Positions 8,743 through 17,469 of a stretch of DNA of 64,000 nt are shown piece by piece; position 1 is the stretch's first letter; the number at the start of each line of letters is the position of its first letter. Source of the DNA: Roseomonas gilardii subsp. gilardii (GTDB lineage: Bacteria > Pseudomonadota > Alphaproteobacteria > Acetobacterales > Acetobacteraceae). A model generated the notes under the pieces. That model did not search any database. It was not told the origin of the DNA and saw only the letters and a list, made by a program, of their open reading frames with translations. The position numbers and the translations under genes were made by a program. The DNA lies in contig NZ_CP095554.1 in the NCBI RefSeq assembly GCF_023078375.1, positions 682,001-746,000 of the forward strand, given 5' to 3'.

Positions 8743-8776
8743 GTCCCGGGGGAAGGCAGCGCCTTTCCCCCGGGAC
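8743..8776. terminator. strong hairpin after the flavodoxin operon
   Basis: A near-perfect inverted repeat with 15-nt arms (GTCCCGGGGGAAGGC and its complement with one extra T) and an AGC loop. A smaller hairpin, CGCCAC...GTGGCG (8722-8740), precedes it. There is no T-tract, so intrinsic termination is only plausible. The stem resembles the outer hairpin of the dispersed repeat elements described elsewhere in this window, so it may be a solo arm remnant. Confidence 0.5.
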
Positions 8777-8953
8777 ACCAGAGTAACCGCAAGCCCCACC
8801 ATCCCAAGGCCCTGGCCGTTTCACGGGAAACGGAGGGCGCATCGCCTACGGCCCGGCGCATAAAGGGTGGCAAGCTTCGCCGCCCGGTTGAAACATCGGA
8901 AGGGAGACAGTGCCGTCTGTTCAGGGCCCGGTGAACATGAGAGTGGATGCGAT

Positions 8954-9955
8954 ATGCCCCGCCCCGTGATCCGCCGCTGGCGCCCCCTGCTCCTGCTTCT
9001 CCTGCCGGCGCTGGCACTGCTCCTCGCCGCTCCACCGGCCCATGCGGCGGAGGATGCCTGCGCGCAGCACTCTCCCGATGGCGTCGCGCCGTCGATCGCG
9101 CGCCCGGCCCTGGAGCGGGACACGAGCCGTCTCTGTTTCGAGGGCTTCGCCGTCCTCTACAGCGGGGTGTCGCGCACGCCGCTGGCGGTGTCCGAACACC
9201 TGACCCGCGACCGCATCCAGCAGGCGCGCCGGGTCCCGCGCGACGACGCCTTCCATGCCGAGGACCAGTTACCGGCCGACCAGCGGGCGCGCCTGTCGGA
9301 TTACGCGCGCTCCGGCTTCGACCGGGGGCATATGGCGCCCTCCGGCGACATGGCCACGCCCAGCTCGCAGCATGACAGCTTCTCGCTCGCCAATATCGTG
9401 CCCCAGGCGCCGGAATCGAACCGCTGCCTCTGGGAGGGGATCGAGAGCACGGTGCGCGACCTCGCCACCGGGGATGGCGAGGTCTGGGTGGTGACCGGCC
9501 CTGTCTTCGAGGGCGAGAACCTGCGCCGCCTGAACCGCCGCGTGCTGGTGCCGACCTCGCTCTACAAGGCCATCTACCTCCCCGGCCGTGGGGAGGCCGG
9601 GGCCTATCTGGCTCCGAACGGCCCGGGCCTGTCCTGGCGGGCGGTGTCGCTCGACGAGTTGCGCGACATCGCCGGGATCGATGTCTTCCCCTCCCTCGCC
9701 CCCGCGATCCGCGCCCAGGCGATGGCCCTGCCGCAGCCGAAGCCGAACAACATCCGCGGCAGTTGCGAGGGCCAGACCGGCGGCCAGGTGGCGAGCAGCG
9801 GCACGGTGTCCAACCGCAGCGTCGCCCGCCGCGATGCGCCGGTGGCTTCCCCCGCCGGTCCGGGCATCATGGGCAGCCGCGTGACCCTGATCATCGCGGC
9901 CGTGGTGGCCGTGGTGGTCATCCTGCTGCTGATCCGCGTTCTGGGGCGCCGCTAG
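8954..9955 (+). CDS. DNA/RNA non-specific endonuclease (NUC family), exported, with C-terminal membrane anchor
   Basis: A 333-aa protein. An N-terminal signal peptide (PRPVIRRWRPLLLLLLPALA, cleaved after AHA near residue 32) is followed by the ββα-metal nuclease domain. The hallmark DRGHMAPSGDM (catalytic His) is near residue 130, and the metal-binding Asn segment NIVPQAPESNRCLWEGIE follows. A hydrophobic segment, VTLIIAAVVAVVVILLLIRV, ends the protein and would anchor it. Family members cut single- and double-stranded DNA and RNA with Mg. The start at 8954 was preferred because it opens directly with the signal peptide; a longer in-frame start exists at 8867. Nutrient scavenging or defence at the cell surface are both possible. 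Confidence 0.87.
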   Translation: MPRPVIRRWRPLLLLLLPALALLLAAPPAHAAEDACAQHSPDGVAPSIARPALERDTSRLCFEGFAVLYSGVSRTPLAVSEHLTRDRIQQARRVPRDDAFHAEDQLPADQRARLSDYARSGFDRGHMAPSGDMATPSSQHDSFSLANIVPQAPESNRCLWEGIESTVRDLATGDGEVWVVTGPVFEGENLRRLNRRVLVPTSLYKAIYLPGRGEAGAYLAPNGPGLSWRAVSLDELRDIAGIDVFPSLAPAIRAQAMALPQPKPNNIRGSCEGQTGGQVASSGTVSNRSVARRDAPVASPAGPGIMGSRVTLIIAAVVAVVVILLLIRVLGRR

Positions 9956-9981
9956 AGCGGGTCGTTGAAAGGAGTTGCCGC

Positions 9982-10239
9982 ATGACGAAGCTCAAGCCCT
10001 TCGCCGACGACGCCGCCGCCACCGAGATCGGCGGGTTGAAGATCGAGAACGGCCAGGACCGCATCGCCCTCTATGGCAGCCTGGACCTGACCCGGGACAA
10101 GGAGGGCCTGGCCCTGGCGCGGGAACTGCACGCCCTGCTTTCCGCCGCCCTGGCGGTGCTGGAAGGCGAGGCGGCGAAGCTCCCCCAGAAGGTCAGCACC
10201 GGGGGGAATGTGGACGAGACGAAGAACCCCTTCGCCTGA
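9982..10239 (+). CDS. small conserved hypothetical protein
   Basis: An 85-aa acidic protein with a good ribosome-binding site (AAAGGAG, 8 nt before the ATG). It has no signal peptide, membrane segment or metal motif. It reads as a short β-hairpin region (IGGLKIENGQDRIALYGSL) followed by an amphipathic helix (DKEGLALARELHALLSAALA). The pattern is consistent with a small cytosolic single-domain protein; no function is assigned. Confidence 0.7.
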   Translation: MTKLKPFADDAAATEIGGLKIENGQDRIALYGSLDLTRDKEGLALARELHALLSAALAVLEGEAAKLPQKVSTGGNVDETKNPFA

Positions 10240-10417
10240 GGGCCGGGCGGGCTCCATGAGCCCCACGGAAAAGGTTGATTTGACCGGCTGGTTGGTTAAT
10301 TCTTTCCGCGAAAGCCGTTCTCCCGCCGCCCGCTTCCACCAGGATCGGGCCCGGCGTAGGGAACGGGGATGAAAGAGGCACGGGACCAGAGAATCCCGGC
10401 CACAGGGAGCGTAAACG
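10240..10417 (+). promoter_or_regulatory. livK: leader region of the liv operon
   Basis: A 178-nt gap whose first part is unusually AT-rich for this genome. It contains TTGATT (from about 10275) and TTAATT about 15 nt later, a loose sigma-70-like pair. A CAGGGAGC ribosome-binding site precedes the ATG at 10418. No hairpin of attenuator type was recognised. Confidence 0.3.
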
Positions 10418-11579
10418 ATGTGGAAATCTGCCGCCGGCCTCGCGCTGCTGCTCGGTGTTTCCTTCTCCGCCGCCTCGCCCGCCTCGGCGGCCGATCCCGT
10501 CCGCGTCGGTGTCACCCTGTCGGAGACAGGGCCGGGCGCCTCGCTGGGCATCCCGGAGGGCAAGTCGGTGCGCCTCCTGCCCAAGGAGTTCGGCGGCCAG
10601 CCGGTCGAGTGGATCATCCTCGATGACGGCTCCGACACCACGCGCGCCGTGGCGAACATGCGCAAGCTGATCGCCGAGAACCGGGTGGATGCGATGGTGG
10701 GCTCCAGCGTCACCCCGGCTTCCATCGCCATGGTCGAGGTCGCGGCGGAGCAGAAGGTGCCGACCATCTCGCTGGCCGGCTCCTCCGCCATCGTCTCGCC
10801 GGTGGATGAGCGGCGGCGCTGGGTCTTCAAGACCGCGCAGAACGACGCGCTGATGGCGACGGCGGTGGCCGACCACATGGCGAAGGCGGGGGTGAAGACG
10901 CTGGGCGTGATCGCCTTCAGCGACTCCTACGGCGACGGCTGGATGAACGTGATGAAGCCGCTGCTGGAGGAGCGGAAGATCCGCCTCGTGGCGGATGAGC
11001 GCTATGCCCGCTCCGACACCAGCGTCACCGGACAGGTGCTGAAGGTGGTCTCCGCGAAGCCGGACGCCGTCTTCATCATCGCGGCGGGCACCCCGGCGGT
11101 GCTGCCGGCCCGCGGGCTGAAGGAACGCGGCTTCCGCGGCGCGGTGTACCAGACGCATGGCGTCGCCAATGCCGATTTCCTGCGCGTCGGCGGCAAGGAT
11201 GGAGGGCCAGATCCTGCCCGTCGGCCCCGTGGTGGTGGTGGACCAGCTCCCCGAGAGCCATCCCTCGCGCGAGACGGCGCGGAAGTACCGCGATGCCTAT
11301 GAGGCGGAAAACGGCAAGGGCAGCGTCTCGACCTTCGGCGCCCATGCCTATGATGCCGGCCTCCTGCTGAGCCACGCCATCCCCATCGCCGCCGACAAGG
11401 CGAAGCCCGGCACGCCCGAGTTCCGCGCCGCGCTGCGCGATGCGCTGGAGGGGCTGAAGGGCGTCGTCTACGTGAACGGCACCGCGACCATGTCGCCGAC
11501 CGACCATGTCGGCCAGGGCGAGGCATCGCGGGTGATGGTCACCATCCAGAACGGCACCTGGAAGCTCCTGCCGCAGTAA
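10418..11579 (+). pseudogene. branched-chain amino-acid ABC transporter substrate-binding protein, frameshifted
   Basis: A LivK-like periplasmic type-I binding protein broken by one frameshift. The first frame (from the ATG at 10418) encodes a signal peptide (WKSAAGLALLLGVSFSAASP, cleaved near ASA) and the N-terminal lobe through FLRVGGKD. The rest, MEGQILPVGPVVVVDQLPES to the end KLLPQ, is in the +1 frame and stops at 11577-11579. The break lies at about 11199-11202. One AT lost from an original GATATGG would explain it exactly. The summed length (about 387 aa) is normal for the family. It heads a livH-livM/G-livF operon. Either the importer is inactive in this strain or the base call is wrong. 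Confidence 0.85.
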
Positions 11580-11640
11580 CGGCGCGCCGCCCTTCCCCGC
11601 CCGCCGGGGAAGGGCAGCCCCCTCCTGACGGGACACGATC

Positions 11641-12678
11641 GTGGATCTCTCCATCCTCCTGGTGCTGGTGCAGGACGGGGTCGTCAGCGGCGCCATCTAT
11701 GCGCTGCTCGCCCTTTCCCTGGTGATCGTCTTCACCGTGACGCGCATCGTCTTCGTGCCGATCGGGGAATTCGTCAGCTTCGGCGCGCTGACCCTGGCGG
11801 TGCTGGAGGCCGGGCAGATGCCGGGCACGATCTGGCTGCTGATGCTCCTGGGCCTCGCCACCGCCCTGCTGCGGCTCTGGACCGGGCGGAACCTGCCCCC
11901 GGCGCAGCAGGCGCGGCGCCTCGCCATGCCGGTGCTCCTCCCCCTGCTCGCCTGGGGCCTCGCGCGGCTGGCGCTGGCGCTCGGCGCGCCGCCGCTGGCG
12001 ATGGTGGCGCTGACGCTGCTGATCGTGGTGCCGATGGGGATCTTCCTCTACGACATCGTCTATCGCCCGATGATCCAGGCCAGCGTTCTGGTGCTGCTGA
12101 TCGTCTCCGTCGCGCTGCATCTGGCGCTGACCGGGCTCGGCCTAGTCTTCTTCGGCGCGGAGGGCTTCCGCACCGAGGCCCTGTCCGACGCGGTGATCGA
12201 GGCCGGGCCGCTGCTGATCTCCGGCCAGTCCATCGCCGTGGTGCTGATGACGCTGCTGCTGATCGCGGCGCTGTTCCTGTTCTTCGAGCAGAGCCTGCTG
12301 GGCAAGGCCCTGCGCGCCACGGCGGTGAACCCGCTCGGCGCGCGGCTGGTGGCGATCTCCCCCGATCTCTGCGGCCGCACCGCGCTCGGCCTCGCCGCGG
12401 CGATCGGCACGGTGAGCGGCATCCTGGTCTCGGCACTGACCACCATCTACTACGACACCGGCTTCCTGATCGGGCTGAAGGGCTTCGTCGCCGCCATCGT
12501 GGGCGGGCTGGCCAGCTATCCCCTCGCCGCGGCGGGGGCGCTGCTGATCGGGCTGGTGGAAAGCTTCGCCAGCTTCCAGGCCAGCGCCTTCAAGGAGGTG
12601 CTGGTCTTCATGATCATCATCCCCGTGCTGCTCTGGCGCTCCTGGCGCATGCCGCAGAGCCTGGACGAGGAGCACTGA
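11641..12678 (+). CDS. branched-chain amino-acid ABC transporter permease (LivH type)
   Basis: A 345-aa inner-membrane permease. It opens with the LivH-like helix DGVVSGAIYALLALSLVIVF and carries about eight hydrophobic segments. The cytoplasmic coupling loop is LGKALRATAVNPLGARLVAI near residue 220, and the terminal segment is GLKGFVAAIVGGLASYPLAA. The GTG start at 11641 follows a hairpin-containing 60-nt gap after livK. An extra hydrophobic insert around residues 60-120 makes it longer than E. coli LivH. It pairs with the LivM-like permease encoded 2 nt downstream to form the channel. Confidence 0.88.
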   Translation: MDLSILLVLVQDGVVSGAIYALLALSLVIVFTVTRIVFVPIGEFVSFGALTLAVLEAGQMPGTIWLLMLLGLATALLRLWTGRNLPPAQQARRLAMPVLLPLLAWGLARLALALGAPPLAMVALTLLIVVPMGIFLYDIVYRPMIQASVLVLLIVSVALHLALTGLGLVFFGAEGFRTEALSDAVIEAGPLLISGQSIAVVLMTLLLIAALFLFFEQSLLGKALRATAVNPLGARLVAISPDLCGRTALGLAAAIGTVSGILVSALTTIYYDTGFLIGLKGFVAAIVGGLASYPLAAAGALLIGLVESFASFQASAFKEVLVFMIIIPVLLWRSWRMPQSLDEEH

Positions 12679-12680
12679 GC

Positions 12681-14470
12681 ATGGCCGCCCGCCTCCTCCC
12701 CTCCGCTGCCCTCCCCCTTGGCGCCCTGCTCCTCGCCGCGGCGCTGCTCCTCTGGCCCGGGCTGCCGGGCTTCTGGGCGGTGCTGGCGGGCTATATCGGC
12801 ATCGCCTCGCTCACCGTGCTGGGCCTCGTCGTGCTGTCCGGCATCGGCGGGCTGATCTCCTTCGGCCAGGCGATGTTCGTCGGCATCGGCGCCTACACCA
12901 CCGCGATCCTGAGCACGGAGCACGGCCTCTCCCCCTGGCTCACCCTGCCGCTCTCGGTGCTGGCGGCGGGGCTGCTGGCCTGGGGAATCGGCGCGATCAC
13001 GCTGCGGCTGCGCGGGCATTACCTCGCCGTCGCGACCATCGCCTGGAACGTCTCCTTCTTCTACCTGATCGGCAATCTCGACCTCTTCCACCGCTATGAC
13101 GGCATCAGCGGCATCCCGCCGGTCTCCCTGTTCGGCTTCCCGCTGATCGAGGCGCGGCATTTCGCGCTGCTGGTGCTGCTCTTCCTGGCGGCGGCGATGC
13201 TGCTGACGCACAACCTGCTGCGCTCGCGCGCCGGGCGCACCATCCGGGCGCTGCGCGGTGGCGCCATGGCGGCGGAATCCTGCGGCGTGGACACGCTGCG
13301 GGCGCGCATCCTGGCCTTCGTCTATGCTGGGCTGCTGGCCGGGCTCGCGGGCTGGCTCTACGCGCATTTCCAGCGCACCGTGAACCCCTCCCCTTCGGCC
13401 TGAACACCAGCATCGACTACCTGCTGATGGGCGTGGCGGGCGGCATACAGCATATCGGCGGCGCGGTGCTGGGCGCCGCCATCGTCACCCTGCTGCGCGA
13501 CCAGTTGCAGACGCTGCTGCCCGCCCTCATCGGCGCCCAGGGCAGTTTCGAGACCATCGTCTTCGGCGCGCTGCTGATCCTGCTGCTGCAATTCGCGCCG
13601 GACGGGCTCTGGCCGCGCCTCGCGCGCCCGTTCCGCGCCGCGCCGCGCGGGGGAGTGGCGCCGGCGGCGGTGGAGGCCGCGCCCCTGCCGGTGCGGCAGC
13701 AGCCGGCGCGGGGCGAGGAGGTGCTGCGCGCCGAGGGGCTGCGCAAGGTCTTCGGCGGGCTGGTGGCGGTGAACGATGTCGGCTTCGCCCTGCGCGCCGG
13801 GGAGATCACCGGGCTGATCGGCCCGAACGGCGCCGGCAAGAGCACGACCTTCAACCTGCTGACCGGCGTGCTCGCCGCGACGGGCGGCCGCGTCGCCTTC
13901 CTCGGCCGCGGGATCGGCGGATTGCCGGCGCGCGGCGTGGCGCGGCTCGGCATCGCGCGCACCTTCCAGCATGTGAAGCTGGTGCACGGCATGACCGTGC
14001 TGGACAATGTGGCGCTCGGCGTCCACCTGCGCGGTTCCGCCGGGGCGCTGCGCGGCGCGCTGGCGCTGGACGGCGCGGAGGAGGCGCGGATCTTCGCCGA
14101 GGCGCGGCGGCAGATCGAGCGTGTCGGCCTCGGCCCCGTCGCGCATCTGGTGGCGAGCGAACTGTCCCTGGGCCAGCAGCGCCTGGTGGAGATCGCCCGC
14201 GCGCTCTGCCTCGACCCCGTGCTCCTCCTCCTCGACGAACCCGCCGCCGGGCTGCGCCATAGGGAGAAGGAGGCGCTGGCGCGGCTGCTGGACGGGCTGC
14301 GCGAGGAAGGCATGACCATCCTGCTGGTGGAGCACGACATGGATTTCGTGATGAACCTCACCGACCGGCTGGTGGTGATGAGCTTCGGCGCCGAGCTGGC
14401 GCAGGGGCGCCCCAGGGAGATCCAGGACAACCCGGCGGTGATCGACGCCTATCTGGGCAGCGCGGCATGA
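12681..14470 (+). pseudogene. LivM permease - LivG ATPase fusion, interrupted by a frameshift
   Basis: The first frame (12681-13403) encodes most of a LivM permease, including SGIGGLISFGQAMFVGIGAY and LRLRGHYLAVATIAWNV. It breaks at the conserved sequence RTVNPSP, after which another frame resumes exactly with [17 protein letters not shown] and runs through the end of LivM into a complete LivG ATPase (stop at 14468-14470). The break is at a four-C run (13390-13393); a fifth C would restore one 597-aa LivM-LivG fusion. The fusion architecture is known for some Proteobacteria. The lesion is a homopolymer indel, so a sequencing error is quite possible. Confidence 0.82.
13427..14470 (+). CDS. C-terminal LivM segment plus LivG-type ABC ATPase (open frame after the frameshift)
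   Basis: This 347-aa open frame starts at an internal ATG of the LivM domain ([19 protein letters not shown]). After a linker of about 90 residues it holds a full nucleotide-binding domain: Walker [10 protein letters not shown] (near residue 137), the LivG-type Q-loop [16 protein letters not shown], signature [15 protein letters not shown], Walker [12 protein letters not shown] and switch His in VEHDMDFVM. If the upstream frameshift is real, only the ATPase part could still work, and only if translated from an internal start. It overlaps livF by ATGA. Confidence 0.7.
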   Translation: MGVAGGIQHIGGAVLGAAIVTLLRDQLQTLLPALIGAQGSFETIVFGALLILLLQFAPDGLWPRLARPFRAAPRGGVAPAAVEAAPLPVRQQPARGEEVLRAEGLRKVFGGLVAVNDVGFALRAGEITGLIGPNGAGKSTTFNLLTGVLAATGGRVAFLGRGIGGLPARGVARLGIARTFQHVKLVHGMTVLDNVALGVHLRGSAGALRGALALDGAEEARIFAEARRQIERVGLGPVAHLVASELSLGQQRLVEIARALCLDPVLLLLDEPAAGLRHREKEALARLLDGLREEGMTILLVEHDMDFVMNLTDRLVVMSFGAELAQGRPREIQDNPAVIDAYLGSAA

Positions 14471-15204
14471 CACCCATCCTCGCGGTGCGGGACCTGCACG
14501 TCGCCTATGACAGCGTGCCCGCGGTCTCCGGCGTCTCGCTGGCCGTGCCGCAGGCCAGCATCGTCACCATCCTGGGCCCGAACGGCGCGGGCAAGAGCAC
14601 GCTGCTGAACGCCATCATGGGCGTGCTGCCGTCGCGTGGCGAGGTCGCCTTCGCCGGGCGCAGCCTCGCCCGGCAGGGAATCGAGGAGCGCGTGCGCGAC
14701 GGCATCAGCCTGGTGCCGGAAAAGCGCGAACTCTTCACCAGCATGACGGTGGAGGACAATCTCCGCCTCGGCCGTTTCCGGCTGCGCCGTTCCGGCAGCG
14801 CCGAGCCCATGCTGGAGGAGGTCTTCCGCCTCTTCCCGCGCCTGAAGGAGCGGCGGAGGCAGGAGGCTGGCACGCTGTCGGGCGGGGAGCGCCAGATGCT
14901 CGCCATGGGCCGCGCCCTGATGGGCGAGCCGCGCCTGCTGATGCTCGACGAGCCCAGCCTCGGCCTCGCGCCCCTGGTGGTGCGGGAGATCCTGCAGAGC
15001 GTCGCCGACCTGCGCGGCAACGGCGTCTCCATCCTGCTGGTGGAGCAGAATGCCCGCGCTGCGCTGCGCATCGCCGATTACGGCTATGTGCTGGAAAACG
15101 GCTCCGTCGTGCTGGAAGGCGATCCGGATGCGCTCCAGGCCGACCGGCGCATCGTCGAGGCCTATCTCGGCATCCGTTCGGCCTCCGCCGCCGCAGTGGC
15201 CTGA
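14467..15204 (+). CDS. livF: branched-chain amino-acid ABC transporter ATP-binding protein (LivF type)
   Basis: A 245-aa ATPase with Walker [11 protein letters not shown] (about residue 38), the LivF-specific [21 protein letters not shown], signature [15 protein letters not shown], Walker [12 protein letters not shown] and switch [10 protein letters not shown]. The VPE(K/G)R segment separates LivF from LivG proteins. It is the last gene of the operon, and a dispersed repeat element begins a few bases after the stop. It energises uptake together with the LivG domain encoded upstream. Confidence 0.9.
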   Translation: MTPILAVRDLHVAYDSVPAVSGVSLAVPQASIVTILGPNGAGKSTLLNAIMGVLPSRGEVAFAGRSLARQGIEERVRDGISLVPEKRELFTSMTVEDNLRLGRFRLRRSGSAEPMLEEVFRLFPRLKERRRQEAGTLSGGERQMLAMGRALMGEPRLLMLDEPSLGLAPLVVREILQSVADLRGNGVSILLVEQNARAALRIADYGYVLENGSVVLEGDPDALQADRRIVEAYLGIRSASAAAVA

Positions 15205-15208
15205 GGCT

Positions 15209-15461
15209 CAGGGAGGCAAGGGCCTCCCCGAGACCCCGCCTTGCGTTGGCGCCGGTGGCAAGGCCAGCTCGCGGCCCGATCAGAGGGGCTCCCGAAAAGA
15301 AGAAAACACCCTGTCCGCGCTGGCAGCACCCGCCGTCGCCGGAGAGCATGGCTCTCCGGCGCGATCAGGCCGACAGCAAGCGCCAGCGAACCGGGTCCAG
15401 GGCCCGCAGGGTCCTGGCGGATGGGGGTACGGGGGCGAAGGCAGAGCCTTCCCCCCGGGCC
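15209..15461 (-). repeat. dispersed ~300-bp hairpin-rich intergenic element, copy 1
   Basis: The element lies between the convergent livF and fabI genes, in the opposite orientation to copy 7. Recognisable modules are: the purine/pyrimidine strand GGGCTCCCGAAAAGAAG; a perfect 11-bp-arm palindrome (15337-15361, arms CGCCGGAGAGC and GCTCTCCGGCG, loop ATG); the GGTCCAGGGCCC core followed by GCAGGGTCCTGG; and the outer hairpin (GGGGGCGAAGGCAGAGCCTT then CCCCCCGGG). The left arm is shortened. Short frames in it give protein-like nonsense and should not be annotated. Confidence 0.85.
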
Positions 15462-15478
15462 ACGAAGTGCGCCGCCCC

Positions 15479-16270
15479 TCAACCCATGATGTTGTACCCG
15501 CCATCGATATAGAGCGTCTGCCCGGTGATGAGCTTCGCGGCATCGGTGGCGAGATAGGCGGTGGCGAGGCCGACATCCTCGATGGAGACGAGGCTGCGGG
15601 CAGGCGCGGTGCTCTGGGCGCGTTCCAGCATCTCGTCGAAGTCGCTGATTCCCGAAGCCGCGCGGGTCTTGAGCGGACCAGGGGAGATGGCGTGGACGCG
15701 GATGCCCTGGGGGCCCAACTCGGCGGCGAGGTAGCGCGTGGCGCTTTCCAGCGCGGCCTTCACCGGCCCCATCATGTTGTAGTGCTCCACCACGCGCTGG
15801 GAGCCGTAGTAGCTCATGCAGAAGAGCGCGCCGCCCGGGTTGTCCCCCCGCGCCATCAGCGGCTCGGCCAGCCTGGCCATGCGCAGGAAGGACCAGCAGG
15901 AGATATCCATGGCGCGCAGGAAGCCGTCGCGGGAACAGTCCACCACGCGGCCATGCAGGTCCTCACGCGGGGCGAAGGCGATGGAATGCAGCAGGAAATC
16001 GAGCTGCCCCCAGTCCCGTTCGATGCGCTCGAAGACGGCTTCGAGCTGCCCCGGCTGCTCCAGATCCAGCGGCATGAGGATGGGCGCCTCCAGCTCCCGC
16101 GCCAGCGGCTCCACATGCGGCCTCGCCTTGTCGTTCAGATAGGTGACGGCGAGTTCCGCGCCCAGGCCGCGGAAGGCGCGGGCGCAGCCCCAGGCGATGG
16201 AGCTGCCATTGGCGATGCCGGTGACGAGGCCGCGCCGCCCCTCCAGCGTGACGCGCTCGCGCGGGATCAT
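15479..16270 (-). CDS. fabI: enoyl-[acyl-carrier-protein] reductase, FabI type
   Basis: A 263-aa atypical SDR. It has the FabI cofactor motif GIANGSSIAWGCARAF (residues 18-33), LHSIAFAPREDLHGR near residue 95, and the catalytic pair YxxxxxxK in HYNMMGPVKAALE (about 158-165). SPGPLKTRAASGI and LYIDGGYNIMG complete the family pattern. It reduces the enoyl-ACP double bond with NAD(P)H in fatty-acid synthesis. Here its start overlaps ackA (ATGA), so it is translated within the acyl-phosphate operon rather than a fab cluster, which suggests a FabI paralogue with a specialised role. Confidence 0.9.
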   Translation of the reverse strand: MIPRERVTLEGRRGLVTGIANGSSIAWGCARAFRGLGAELAVTYLNDKARPHVEPLARELEAPILMPLDLEQPGQLEAVFERIERDWGQLDFLLHSIAFAPREDLHGRVVDCSRDGFLRAMDISCWSFLRMARLAEPLMARGDNPGGALFCMSYYGSQRVVEHYNMMGPVKAALESATRYLAAELGPQGIRVHAISPGPLKTRAASGISDFDEMLERAQSTAPARSLVSIEDVGLATAYLATDAAKLITGQTLYIDGGYNIMG

Positions 16271-17469
16271 GCGGCCCTCCCGCCGGTGCGGCCGCGCAGC
16301 ACGTCCAGCGTATGGCGGGCGATCATGCGTTCCTCGTTGGTCGGGATGACATAGGCGCGCAGCCGGCTGCCCTCCGTGGAGATCAGCGGGCCATGCGCGG
16401 CGTTACGGGCCGGATCGGCCTCCACCCCCATCCAGGCGCAGTGGCGCAGGATCGCCTCGCGCACCGGGGCCGCGTTCTCGCCCACCCCGGCGGTGAAGAC
16501 GATGCCGTCGATGCCGCCCATGGCGGTGGCCAGCGCGGCGATCGCCTTGGCGGTGTGGTAGCAGAAATAGTCGATGGCGAGCCGGGCCGCAGGCGCGTCG
16601 CTCGCCAGCAGCTCCCGCATGTCGCTGGTGAGGCCGGACAGCCCCTTCAGCCCGCAGTCATGGTAGAGGAAGTCCTGCAACGCCCCGGGCCCCATGCCCT
16701 GGGCGGCGAGATGGACGACCACCCCGGCATCGAGGTTGCCGGGGCGCGTGCCCATGGGCAGCCCGTCCAGCGCCGTGAAGCCCATGGTGCTGTCCAGGCT
16801 GCGCCCATCCGCGATGGCGCAGGCGGAGGCGCCGTTGCCCAGATGCGCCACCACGACGCGGCCACCCGCGAGCTCCGGCGCCACCACGGGGATCTGCCGG
16901 GCGATGAACTCATAGGACAGGCCGTGGAAGCCATAGCGCCGCACGCCCTGCCGGTAGAGGGCCTCCGGGATGGCGAAGCGTTCCGCCACCTCCGGATGGC
17001 CACGGTGGAAGGCGGTGTCGAAGCAGGCCACTTGCGGCAGGTCCGGCCGCCGCGCGCGGATGGAGCGGATGGGCGCGAGGTTGAAGGGCTGGTGCAGCGG
17101 CGCCAGCGGCACCAGCGCCTCCAGCGCCGCCAGCACGCCGTCATCCACCAGCACGGGCGCGGCGAAATCCGGGCCGCCATGCACGACACGGTGGCCGACG
17201 GCGATGGGCGGGGCGCCCAGATGCGCCATCAGCCAGCCGCCCAGCGCCGCCTGGCCTTCCTCCATCGTGTCGGCAGCCTCGGCCTGCATCACCTCGTCCA
17301 CCAGCACGCGGTCTTCCGCATCCACGGCACGCAGGCGCGGCGTGGCGCTGCCGATGCCGCCCATCTGCCCCTTGAAGCGGCGATGCAGGCCCTCCTCCTC
17401 CCCCAGCTCATAGAGCTGGAACTTGATGGAGGAACTGCCGGCGTTCAGGACGAGGATGGTCTCGCTCAT
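16267..17469 (-). CDS. ackA: acetate/propionate (acyl) kinase
   Basis: A 400-aa ASKHA-fold kinase. Family motifs are LVLNAGSSSIKFQLY (phosphate-1, residues 6-20), GHRVVHGG (about 93), FDTAFH (about 148), YGFHGLSYEFI (about 170), HLGNGASACAI (phosphate-2), TRPGNLDAGV, and the adenosine motif FTAGVGENAAPVRE. It interconverts acyl phosphate plus ADP with carboxylate plus ATP. It is preceded with ATGA overlap by the MaoC-Pta gene and followed by fabI, so acyl-CoA to acyl phosphate to ATP is a plausible chain. Confidence 0.95.
   Translation of the reverse strand: MSETILVLNAGSSSIKFQLYELGEEEGLHRRFKGQMGGIGSATPRLRAVDAEDRVLVDEVMQAEAADTMEEGQAALGGWLMAHLGAPPIAVGHRVVHGGPDFAAPVLVDDGVLAALEALVPLAPLHQPFNLAPIRSIRARRPDLPQVACFDTAFHRGHPEVAERFAIPEALYRQGVRRYGFHGLSYEFIARQIPVVAPELAGGRVVVAHLGNGASACAIADGRSLDSTMGFTALDGLPMGTRPGNLDAGVVVHLAAQGMGPGALQDFLYHDCGLKGLSGLTSDMRELLASDAPAARLAIDYFCYHTAKAIAALATAMGGIDGIVFTAGVGENAAPVREAILRHCAWMGVEADPARNAAHGPLISTEGSRLRAYVIPTNEERMIARHTLDVLRGRTGGRAA

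Noticed and set aside
15209-15461. Short proteins encoded in the dispersed elements (texts such as [12 protein letters not shown] and SFREP)
   Set aside because: The same nonsense appears in several frames and both strands of every element copy, which is a product of the repeat sequence rather than a gene family.
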